From Actinomadura nitritigenes (GTDB lineage Bacteria; Actinomycetota; Actinomycetes; Streptosporangiales; Streptosporangiaceae), in NCBI RefSeq assembly GCF_017573545.1, contig NZ_JAGEOK010000046.1, positions 1-64,000 of the forward strand: a DNA stretch of 64,000 nucleotides, read 5' to 3'. A program made the position numbers and the translations under genes. Of this stretch, positions 54,576 through 62,445 are shown in pieces. Numbering within the stretch: position 1 is the stretch's first letter; the number at the start of each line of letters is the position of its first letter. A model generated the notes under the pieces. It was given only the letters and a program-made list of their open reading frames with translations. It ran no database searches and was not told the origin of the DNA.

Positions 54576-56543
54576 ATGAGCCAGCCGAGTCGCAGCCAGA
54601 CGCCCGTCGACGAGCGGACCGCGCGGCGGGTCGCCGAGGAGGCCCGCGAGAGCGAATGGCGGCTGCCGAGCTTCGGCAGGCAGCTCTTCCTCGGCGATCT
54701 CCGGCTCGATCTCGTCCACCCGCATCCCCGCCCGGACGACGCGTCGCGCCGGCGCGGCGAGGCGTTCCTCGCGCGGCTCACCGAGTTCTGCGCCACCCGG
54801 GTCGACCCCGCGCTGATCGAGCGCGAGTCCCGCATCCCCGACGACGTGGTCAACGGCCTGCGGGAGATGGGCGCGCTCGGCATGAAGATCCCCGAGCACT
54901 ACGGCGGCCTCGGGCTCAGCCAGCTCTACTACGGCAGGGCCCTGATGGTCGTCGGGTCGGTGAGCCCGGCGCTCGGCGCGCTGCTGTCGGCGCACCAGTC
55001 CATCGGCGTCCCGCAGCCGGTGAAGATGTTCGGGACGGAGGAGCAGAAGGAGCACTGGCTGCCGCGGTGCGCGAAGCAGATCAGCGCGTTCCTGCTCACC
55101 GAGCCCGACGTCGGCTCGGACCCGGCGCGGCTGCGCGCCAGCGCCGTCCCCGACGGCGACGACTACGTCCTCAACGGCGTCAAGCTGTGGACGACCAACG
55201 GCGTCGTCGCGGACCTGGTCGTCGTCATGGCGCGCGTGCCGAAGTCCGACGGGCACCGGGGCGGCATCTCGGCGTTCATCGTGGACATGGCCGCGCCCGG
55301 CATCACCGTGGAGAACCGCAACGCGTTCATGGGGCTGCGGGGCATCGAGAACGGCGTGACGCGCTTCCACGACGTGCGCGTCCCCAAGGCCAACCTGATC
55401 GGCGCGGAGGGCGCGGGCCTGAGGATCGCGCTGACCACGCTGAACACCGGGCGGCTCTCGCTGCCCGCGATCTGCGCGGCGAGCGGCAAGTGGGCCGCGA
55501 AGATCGCCCGCGAGTGGTCGAAGGAGCGGGTGCAGTGGGGCCGGCCGGTCGGCGAGCACGAGGCCGTGGCCCGCAAGATCGCGTTCATCGCCGCGACCGC
55601 GTACGCGCTGGAGGCCGTCCTCGACCTGTCCGGCCAGCTCGCCGACGACGAGCGCAACGACATCCGGATCGAGGCGGCGCTGGCGAAGCTGTGGTCCTCG
55701 GAGATGGCCTGCCGGATCGCCGACGAGCTGGTCCAGCTGCGCGGCGGCCGCGGCTTCGAGACGGCCGAGTCGCTGGCCGCGCGCGGCGAGCGGGGCGTGC
55801 CCGCCGAGCAGCTGCTCCGCGACCTGCGGATCAACCGGATCTTCGAGGGCTCCACCGAGATCATGCATCTGCTGATCGCGCGCGAGGCGGTGGACGCGCA
55901 CCTGTCCGTCGCGGGCGACATCATCGACCCCGACGCGTCCGCCGGGACGAAGGCGCGGGCGGCGGTGAAGGCGGGCGGCTTCTACGCGCGCTGGCTGCCC
56001 ACCCTCGTGACGGGCGCGGGGCAGCGGCCGAACGCGTACGCCGAGTTCGGCGCGCTCGCCAAGCACCTGCGGTACGTGGAGCGCGTCTCCCGCAAGCTGG
56101 CCCGGTCCATCTTCTACGCGGCGGGCCGCTGGCAGGGGCGGCTGGAGTACAAGCAGGGCTTCCTCGGCCGGATGGTGGACATCGGCGCCGAATTGTTCGC
56201 GATGAGCGCCGTCTGCGTGCGCGCCAATGCCGATTCCTCGGGCCTTGGTCCGCTTTCCGGATCCATTGTGGACGGCGCGAGCGAGGCCAATGTTCCCGGT
56301 GCGTCCGCCGTCCTGCTCGCCGACGCGTTCTGCCGGCAGGCGCGCGTCCGCGTCGAGGAACTCTTCGACGGGCTGTGGCGCAACACCGACGAGATGGACG
56401 TGAAACTCGCGCGCGCCGTCCTCGCCGGAGATTTCGCCTGGGTCGAGGAGGGCGTATTGGACCCCTCCATTCCCGGGCCGTGGATAGCGCCCGCCGAACC
56501 AGGTCCGAGCGAAAAGGCGAGCGTGCACCGCAGGATCGGCTGA
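54576..56543 (+). CDS. Acyl-CoA dehydrogenase (VLCAD-like length)
   Basis: An FAD enzyme of 655 residues that introduces a double bond into acyl-CoA, the first step of beta-oxidation. SAFLLTEPDVGSDPARL and LWTTNG are the FAD/substrate blocks; the catalytic base is E424 (NRIFEGSTEIMHL), the position of the Glu of MCAD-type enzymes. The C-terminal 200 residues (about 450-655) extend beyond a normal 380-residue enzyme, as in VLCAD/ACAD9-like forms. ATG at 54576 has gaggag five bases upstream; the longer frame upstream is not coding. Divergent IclR is the likely repressor. Confidence 0.94.
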   Translation: MSQPSRSQTPVDERTARRVAEEARESEWRLPSFGRQLFLGDLRLDLVHPHPRPDDASRRRGEAFLARLTEFCATRVDPALIERESRIPDDVVNGLREMGALGMKIPEHYGGLGLSQLYYGRALMVVGSVSPALGALLSAHQSIGVPQPVKMFGTEEQKEHWLPRCAKQISAFLLTEPDVGSDPARLRASAVPDGDDYVLNGVKLWTTNGVVADLVVVMARVPKSDGHRGGISAFIVDMAAPGITVENRNAFMGLRGIENGVTRFHDVRVPKANLIGAEGAGLRIALTTLNTGRLSLPAICAASGKWAAKIAREWSKERVQWGRPVGEHEAVARKIAFIAATAYALEAVLDLSGQLADDERNDIRIEAALAKLWSSEMACRIADELVQLRGGRGFETAESLAARGERGVPAEQLLRDLRINRIFEGSTEIMHLLIAREAVDAHLSVAGDIIDPDASAGTKARAAVKAGGFYARWLPTLVTGAGQRPNAYAEFGALAKHLRYVERVSRKLARSIFYAAGRWQGRLEYKQGFLGRMVDIGAELFAMSAVCVRANADSSGLGPLSGSIVDGASEANVPGASAVLLADAFCRQARVRVEELFDGLWRNTDEMDVKLARAVLAGDFAWVEEGVLDPSIPGPWIAPAEPGPSEKASVHRRIG

Positions 56544-56810
56544 GAACGCCGCTCTGACCTGCGGTGCGTGACCGCCGGACTGCTGTGCGCTACGGTGACC
56601 TGGCCCGGTCGCCGGTCGGTGGGACCGGTCACACCGGGACAGACCGGTCGCCGGTCCCGTGCACCGATTCCCGAACGCCGGGCATTGCGGTTGCGTACGG
56701 ATGGGTAGACTGTCCCGACCTTGCGCCAGAGATCAGACCATCCCGAGGGATCCGGTCCGTCGATCCGGCGAAAACAAGCAGAACGCCAACGCACCCAGCG
56801 AGCGGGAAGT
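56544..56810. other. Gap without a gene
   Basis: A 267-bp region between the acyl-CoA dehydrogenase and the methyltransferase gene. I see no gene, no strong dyad and no clear promoter; a -10-like TAGACT lies at about 56706-56711. Confidence 0.4.
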
Positions 56811-57629
56811 ATGCAGCAACCTGGTCAGAAGAAGTCCATCGCAGGAACCCTACTCAATCTACTCGGAAGCGGCCCGAAGCCCGCTCCCGCGGCGCCCACC
56901 GCGGGAGACGGAGAGGTCATACAGCCCGCCGCCGGCGACGGGGCGCTGGAGAACCACCTGGGCGGTGACGAGGCCCGCAACTACCGCAAGTACGAGTACG
57001 AGACCGTCGCTCCCCACGTCGGACGCTCGCTGCTGGAGATCGGCTCCGGGCTCGGGCACTTCTCCGAGCAGTTCGCCGGACGCCTCGACTACCTCGCGGT
57101 CAGCGACAACGACCCGTACTGCGTCGGCGAGCTGCGCAAGCGCTACGCGGACAACGACGACGTCGAGGTCATCGACCTCGAGCTGCCGGCCGAGATCGAC
57201 ATCCGGCAGAAGGTCGACACGGTCGTGATGATGAACGTCCTCGAGCACATCAAGGACGACGTGCAGGCGCTGCGCGACCTCGCGTCCGTCACGCTGCCCG
57301 GCGGCCGGATCGTCATCTGGGTGCCCGGCTACATGCAGCTGTACGGCGACTTCGACCGCAAGGTCGGGCACGTCACCCGCTACACCCCGGCGACGCTGGA
57401 GGCCTCGGTCCGCGAGGCCGGGCTCGTCCCGGAGGTGCTCAAGCCCATCAACTTCCTCGGCGGGATCGCCTGGTGGTTCGCGGTCCGCCGCGGCGGCGCC
57501 GGCTACCCCGACCCCCGGCTGGTCAAGATCTACGACCGGACCGTGGTGCCGGTGACCCGCACCATCGAGCGGCTCGTCCGGCCGCCGTTCGGGCAGACCG
57601 TCTTCTGCGTGGCCCGCGTCCCGCGCTAG
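56811..57629 (+). CDS. Class I SAM-dependent methyltransferase
   Basis: A 272-residue Methyltransf_23-type enzyme. Residues 1-45 are flexible. Motif I is LLEIGSGLGHFS (74-85); the acidic loop AVSDNDPYCVGEL, then VVMMNVLEHIKDDVQALRDLASVTLPGGRIVIWVPGYM cover motifs II to III. The C-terminal part (RYTPATLEASVREAGLVPEVL, NFLGGIAWWFA) is amphipathic and may contact membrane; such proteins often act on sugar or lipid substrates. ATG at 56811 has gggaag just upstream. A terminator follows at 57650-57695. Confidence 0.9.
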   Translation: MQQPGQKKSIAGTLLNLLGSGPKPAPAAPTAGDGEVIQPAAGDGALENHLGGDEARNYRKYEYETVAPHVGRSLLEIGSGLGHFSEQFAGRLDYLAVSDNDPYCVGELRKRYADNDDVEVIDLELPAEIDIRQKVDTVVMMNVLEHIKDDVQALRDLASVTLPGGRIVIWVPGYMQLYGDFDRKVGHVTRYTPATLEASVREAGLVPEVLKPINFLGGIAWWFAVRRGGAGYPDPRLVKIYDRTVVPVTRTIERLVRPPFGQTVFCVARVPR

Positions 57630-57649
57630 CGCGGGACGCGGCGCGCCCG

Positions 57650-57695
57650 CGGCGGGCACGAGATCATCACCATGTGAACTCGTGCCCGCCGTTTT
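57650..57695 (+). terminator. Factor-independent terminator after methyltransferase
   Basis: CGGCGGGCACGAG / CTCGTGCCCGCCG, a perfect 13-bp dyad with a 16-base loop, followed by TTTT. It ends the methyltransferase transcript. The rest of the gap up to 57826 holds no convincing gene. Confidence 0.85.
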
Positions 57696-57826
57696 CGGTA
57701 TGTCGCCGGTTACACGGCGCAATGGGCGGAGCACACTGGGCAGTGGCCGGAACGGTCGCGGGCCGCCTCTCCGGGGGGAGGAGCACCGCATGCTTCCGCG
57801 GTGCGCGGCCGTGAAGGCCGGCCACG

Positions 57827-60800
57827 TCAGTTCCCGTGTGGTCCGACGGTTCGGTGGCGGGGGTCCGGGAGGGGGGTTCCCGCCACGGGACCATGCCCGC
57901 CCGCGGCCGGCCGCCCGGCGGAGCGCCCCGCCGAGCCGGCGAACAGCATGAGCCGGTGCGCGGTCGCGGCGGCCTCGCCGCGGTTCGCCACGTCGAGCTT
58001 GCCGAGGATGTTCGACACGTGCACGCTGGCCGTCTTGACCGAGATGAACAGCGCCTCGGCGATGTCGCGGTTGCTGCGGCCCTCGGCGACCAGGCGGAGC
58101 ACCTCGTACTCGCGCGGGGTCAGGCCCAGCGGCGCGGACGGCTCGGCGCCGTTCCGCCGCGGCGCCCGCGTCCGGCGCAGCAGCTCGGCGACCCGCTCCG
58201 CGAGCGGCTCGGCGCCGAGGTCCGCGGCGGCGTCGGCCGCGATCCGCAGCCGCCCGGCCGCCGCGTCGTGGTCGCCGTCCGCCAGCGCCGCCTCCGCGGC
58301 GTGGACGAGCGCCTGCGCGCGGGCGTACCGGTTGCCGAGCGCCTCCCACGCGGCGGCGGCCGCGTCCCAGGCGCCCTGGTCGAGGACGCCCCGGGCACGG
58401 GCCGCCTCGGCGTCGAAGAGGAGCTTGTTGGCGCGCTGCAGCGGGCCGCTGATCGTCAGGCCGGCGGCGCGCTCCTCGATCCGGCGCAGCATCGGCGCGG
58501 CGGCCGCGCCGATCTCGGCGCAGGCCGTGGCGCCCGCGACCAGCACCGGCAGGGCGTAGCGGGCGTCGTCCGGCAGGCCCGCCTCCTCGATCACCCGCTC
58601 GACCGCCGGGAACACGTCCTGGGGGCGGCCCTCCGCCAGCGCCAGCCGCGCCTCCAGCCACAGCGAGCTGAAGTAGTCCTGCGTCTTCAGCCACTTCATC
58701 TTCAGCCGCATGACCTCGCGGGAGCCCTCGAGGCGCTCGCGGGCGGTGTCCAGGTCGCCGCGGGCGAGCGCCACGGCCCCCGACAGGACCAGCAGCGACG
58801 TCCGGATCGTCACCGCGGGATCCTGCTCCATCGCGTGGTTCATCACCGCGATGGCCTCGTCCCACCGGCCGAGGGAGACCAGCGGCTCGGCCTGGTTGAT
58901 GCACAGGAACGTGCCTTGCGTCCGCGCCACGCCGTACTCGCGGGCCAGCTCCTTGCCCTTCGCGGCGACGGACGCGGCCTCCTCGTGCTTGCCCGCGCCC
59001 TCCAGGAAGTGCGACTTGATGACGTAGTAGCGCAGCAGCACCCGGTGGTTGCCGGCGGCGGTGACGATCCGCTCGATCTCGCTGAGCGTGCCCTCCGTCG
59101 CGGCGCCGTACTCGGAGTAGTCGATGTCGGCGCAGAACAGCGTGATGAGCGCCTGCGCCTCGGCGACCGGGTCGGCGAGCTTGCGCGCGATCTCCAGCGA
59201 CTCCGCCGCCGCGGCCTGCGCCTCGGGGATGTCGGTGGAGAACCGCACGTAGGTCGCGAACGTCGCGAGGACGCGCGCGCGGAGCACCGTCGGGGGATCG
59301 GCCGGCAGCGCCTTCACCGCGGCCCTCAGGTCGTCGACGAAGCCGGGGCGCGCCATCTCGTAGCGCATGTGGCCGCGCAGCTCCAGCAGCGACGCCCAGC
59401 GCTCGGTGTCCATCGCGTCCTCGCCGGCGGCCTCGACCTCCTTCAGCGCGGCCGTGGCGAACTTGAGGCCCCGGTCGTACTCGCCCGCCAGGTCGGCGGC
59501 GGCCGCGGCCTCCTCCATCACCTTGGTGTGGTCGGCGCCGATGCGCTCCGCCGCGTCGGGCACGCGGTCCCAGAGGTTCAGCACCCGCGACAGCATCGTC
59601 AGGCACTCGGCGTAGGCGAGGGCCTTGCGCGCGTCGGCCGCCGCCCGCCACGACGCGACCAGCGCCCACGTGGCGTCGTTGGCGGCCTTCCAGTGGTGGC
59701 TGAGCTCCACCCAGAGCCGTCCGGACGGCACCAGCCCCGGGTCGTTCTCCAGGGCCTCGGCGTAGCGGGTGTGCAGGCGCGTGTACTCGCCGGGCAGCAG
59801 GTCGTCGTGGACGGCCTCGCGGATCAGCGCGTGCCGGAACGCGTACCCGTCACCGTCCACGACCAGCACGTTCGCGGCGACGGCCGGGCGCAGCACCCGG
59901 GTCAGCGCGGAGTCGTCCAGCCCCGACACGGCGGCCAGCAGCGCGTGCTCGATGCGGGTGCCGCCGCCGCTGGCGTCCCGCAGCACGTCCTGGGTCTCCT
60001 CCGGCAGCCGCTGCACGCCCGCGAGCAGCAGGTCCCGCAGGGACTCGGGCAGCTCGCAGGCGAGGGTCCCGTCGTCGTCGAGCAGCGCCTCGATGAACAG
60101 CGGGTTCCCCTCGCTGCGCGCGTCGATCCGCTCGACCAGGCCCGCCGGCGGCGCGTGCCCGAGCACCTCGGTGACCAGCGCCGCGACGTCCGAGCGGGCC
60201 AGCCTGGTGATCTCCAGCCGGCTCACCCGGTCGACCCGCTCCAGCCCGCCGAGCAGCGGCCGCAGCGGATGGGCGCGGTGCAGCTCGTCCGACCGGTACG
60301 TCACCACGACCAGGACCGGCGCGACGCTCAGGTTGCGCACCAGGAACGCCAGCAGGTCGCGGGTGGAACGGTCCGCCCAGTGCGCGTCCTCGATCACGAG
60401 CACGAGCGGCTCGCGCTCGGCGAGCCGCTCCAGCAGGGTCAGCACCACCTCGAACAGCCGGGCCCGCTCCTCGCCGGAGGCGGCGTCGGTCTCCGGCTCG
60501 CCGAACTCCGGCAGCAGCCGGGCGAGGCTCCCGGTGTCGCCGCGCGGGACGAGCGCCGCGACCCCGTCGATGCCGATGTCGCGGACCAGGCCGCGCAGCA
60601 CCGTGGTGAACGGCGCGAAGGGCAGGCCGTCGGAGCCGAGCTCCAGGCAGCCGCCGATGAGGACGCGGGCCCGCCCCCCGCGGGCGACGGACGCCGCGAA
60701 CTCGCGGATCAGCCGGGTCTTGCCCAGGCCGGCCTCACCGCCGACCAGCACCGCGCCGGGGGCCGACGCCAGCGCGTCCTCCAGCACGCCGAGCTCGGCT

Positions 60801-60841
60801 GCCCTGCCGACCAGGACGGGACTCATCGCACGCGCGCTCAC
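57827..60841 (-). CDS. LAL-type regulator (AAA ATPase plus LuxR HTH)
   Basis: A 1,004-residue regulator. The ATPase part has Walker A GGEAGLGKT at 34-42 and Walker B PLVLVIEDAHWAD near 150. The middle (about 330-890) is a long array of TPR-like helices (LARLLPEFG... AYAECLTMLSRVLNLW...). The C-terminal LuxR HTH is at about 905-960 (LTPREYEVLRLVAEGRSNRDIAEALFISVKTASVHVSNILGKL); a 40-residue low-complexity tail follows. Such proteins are ATP-dependent activators, often of secondary metabolism. GTG at 60841 or ATG at 60826 can start it. No target cluster is adjacent, so its target is unknown. Confidence 0.93.
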   Translation of the reverse strand: MSARAMSPVLVGRAAELGVLEDALASAPGAVLVGGEAGLGKTRLIREFAASVARGGRARVLIGGCLELGSDGLPFAPFTTVLRGLVRDIGIDGVAALVPRGDTGSLARLLPEFGEPETDAASGEERARLFEVVLTLLERLAEREPLVLVIEDAHWADRSTRDLLAFLVRNLSVAPVLVVVTYRSDELHRAHPLRPLLGGLERVDRVSRLEITRLARSDVAALVTEVLGHAPPAGLVERIDARSEGNPLFIEALLDDDGTLACELPESLRDLLLAGVQRLPEETQDVLRDASGGGTRIEHALLAAVSGLDDSALTRVLRPAVAANVLVVDGDGYAFRHALIREAVHDDLLPGEYTRLHTRYAEALENDPGLVPSGRLWVELSHHWKAANDATWALVASWRAAADARKALAYAECLTMLSRVLNLWDRVPDAAERIGADHTKVMEEAAAAADLAGEYDRGLKFATAALKEVEAAGEDAMDTERWASLLELRGHMRYEMARPGFVDDLRAAVKALPADPPTVLRARVLATFATYVRFSTDIPEAQAAAAESLEIARKLADPVAEAQALITLFCADIDYSEYGAATEGTLSEIERIVTAAGNHRVLLRYYVIKSHFLEGAGKHEEAASVAAKGKELAREYGVARTQGTFLCINQAEPLVSLGRWDEAIAVMNHAMEQDPAVTIRTSLLVLSGAVALARGDLDTARERLEGSREVMRLKMKWLKTQDYFSSLWLEARLALAEGRPQDVFPAVERVIEEAGLPDDARYALPVLVAGATACAEIGAAAAPMLRRIEERAAGLTISGPLQRANKLLFDAEAARARGVLDQGAWDAAAAAWEALGNRYARAQALVHAAEAALADGDHDAAAGRLRIAADAAADLGAEPLAERVAELLRRTRAPRRNGAEPSAPLGLTPREYEVLRLVAEGRSNRDIAEALFISVKTASVHVSNILGKLDVANRGEAAATAHRLMLFAGSAGRSAGRPAAGGHGPVAGTPLPDPRHRTVGPHGN

Positions 60842-60883
60842 GTCACAAGGATGCCAAATGAATCCGACAATCCCACCTGAATA

Positions 60884-61954
60884 TCAGTCGGTGAGATGGC
60901 GCCAGCCCTCGCCGCGGTGCTCGTCCAGCCCGGCGACCGGCCCGCCCGGCAGCGGCGGGTGCGCCGTGGTGCGGACCGGACCCGCGTCCAGCACGCCCCG
61001 CGCCCGGAAATGATCGAGGTCGAGCATCTCGGCGCCGGTGAGCAGCGGCGCCACCGGCGCCCCGGCGGCCGACAGCCGCTCCATCGCCTCGTCCCTGGTC
61101 AGCCGGGCGATGGCGGCCGCGACGTCGGCGTCCAGCTCCGCGACCCGGCCGAGCCGCTCGGCGAACGGGACGTCCGCCGCCTCGTCCAGGCCCAGCGCGC
61201 GGCAGGTCGCGGCCCACAGCCGCTCCTCCGACACGACCCCGAGCGTGATCTTCAGGCCGTCCTTGGTGGCGTAGACCCCGTACCCGGGGACGGGCCCGGT
61301 GACATGCGTCACCTGGTCCGGCCGCGGGGGCGTGACCGGTTGCGGCCGGAGGGCCTCCGGGACGGTGCTCGTCCAGTGCGCCAGGACGTCGGCCATCCCC
61401 AGGTCGATCCGGTCGCCCTCCCCGGTGGCGCGGGCCCTGAGGCACGCGGCGGTGATCGCGAACGCGGCCATCGTCGCGGCGGCCATGTCGGCGACCGGCA
61501 GCTCCTCCAGGGACGGCGACGCCGCGTCCGGCGGGAGCGTCGCCGCGTACGCGCGGTAGTTGACGTCGTGCCCCGGCACCTGCGCGAGCGGCCCGTCCGC
61601 CCCGTAACCGGAGATCGAGCAGTACACCAGCCGCGGGTTGCGCGCGCGCAGCTCGGCGTCGCCGACGCCGAGCCGGTCCGCGACGCCGGGCCGGAACCCT
61701 TCGACGAACACCTCGGCGTCCGCCGCGAGCTCCAGGCACCGCTCCCGGCCGGCGTCGGTCTTCAGGTCCAGCACGATGCTGCGCTTGCGCCGGTTGAGCA
61801 GGTCGAAGTGCCCCTGGAACATCCGCATGGGCTCGCCGCCCGGCGGCTCCACCTTGATGACGTCGGCGCCGAGCTGGGCGAGCAGCTGCGTCGTGTACGG
61901 GCCCGGCCGCCACATCGTCAGGTCCAGCACGCGCAGTCCGTCCAGGGGCGCCAT
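60884..61954 (-). CDS. Class III (CaiB/BaiF) CoA-transferase
   Basis: A 356-residue CoA-transferase. The N-terminal LDGLRVLDLTMWRPGPYTTQLLAQLGADVIKVEPPGGEP and NRRKRSIVLDLKT are signatures of the family. D130 in PGHDVNYRAYA is likely the catalytic Asp that forms the CoA-linked intermediate (as Asp169 in formyl-CoA transferase). Domain 2 has VYATKDGLKITLGVVSEERLW and EAMERLSAAGAPVAPLLT. ATG at 61954 has ggagag seven bases upstream; the longer frame to 62038 is not needed. It ends 42 bp before the LAL gene start on the same strand, so it may be co-transcribed. Substrates unknown. Confidence 0.93.
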   Translation of the reverse strand: MAPLDGLRVLDLTMWRPGPYTTQLLAQLGADVIKVEPPGGEPMRMFQGHFDLLNRRKRSIVLDLKTDAGRERCLELAADAEVFVEGFRPGVADRLGVGDAELRARNPRLVYCSISGYGADGPLAQVPGHDVNYRAYAATLPPDAASPSLEELPVADMAAATMAAFAITAACLRARATGEGDRIDLGMADVLAHWTSTVPEALRPQPVTPPRPDQVTHVTGPVPGYGVYATKDGLKITLGVVSEERLWAATCRALGLDEAADVPFAERLGRVAELDADVAAAIARLTRDEAMERLSAAGAPVAPLLTGAEMLDLDHFRARGVLDAGPVRTTAHPPLPGGPVAGLDEHRGEGWRHLTD

Positions 61955-62072
61955 TGTGATCTCTCCGCGTCCTCGGCCCTCCGGCGGGCGGGCGCCCGGC
62001 CTCCCGCCATCGTGTCGATCTCCGGACGGCTCAGTCAAGCAAGTGCTTGGTCTGCACCTGCCGGCCCGCGCG

Positions 62073-62336
62073 TCAGAACCAGCAGGGGCCGGTGCCCCAG
62101 GCCCAGGACCACTCCTCCGGGACGAGCAGGTGGATGTGGCACGACATGTCGCCCCAGACGACGTACGGGCCCTTGTCGTCCCAGCCGACGAAGCCCAGCT
62201 CCACCTGCGTCCGGAGCTGCGCGGGCAGCTGCGCGGCCGGCGCCTTGGGCTTGGGCGCGGCCTCCGCGGGCAGGGTGCCGAGGGCCAGCGTTCCGGACAG
62301 CGCGAGCGCCGCCGCGGCGGCAGTGATCGTCCTCAT
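62073..62336 (-). CDS. Small secreted protein
   Basis: An 87-residue exported protein. Residues 1-27 form a signal peptide (MRTIT, then AAAAALALSGTLALGTLPAEA; cut after AEA). The mature part has a KPKAPAAQLPAQLRTQVELG stretch and a compact C-terminal region with GWDDKGPYVVWGDMSCHIHLL and GTGPCWF, where two cysteines could make a disulfide. ATG at 62336 has agga eight bases upstream. No family recognised. It is divergent from the LLM gene. Confidence 0.75.
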   Translation of the reverse strand: MRTITAAAAALALSGTLALGTLPAEAAPKPKAPAAQLPAQLRTQVELGFVGWDDKGPYVVWGDMSCHIHLLVPEEWSWAWGTGPCWF

Positions 62337-62445
62337 GCGCCGATCCTGCCTCCCGCCGCACAAAAATGCCAGTAATCACTGGCAGCTTTCTGGGCGCCGT
62401 TGACGGAAGGTCCGATCCGGGTGACGCTGGCCGAGGGCACGGGAG

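Noticed and set aside
57790..57951. 53-codon plus-strand frame with a strong GGGGGGAGGAG site before its ATG
   Set aside because: The body is arginine/proline-rich, and most of it is antisense to the end of the LAL regulator. Composition is that of a shadow frame, so it is not listed as a gene.
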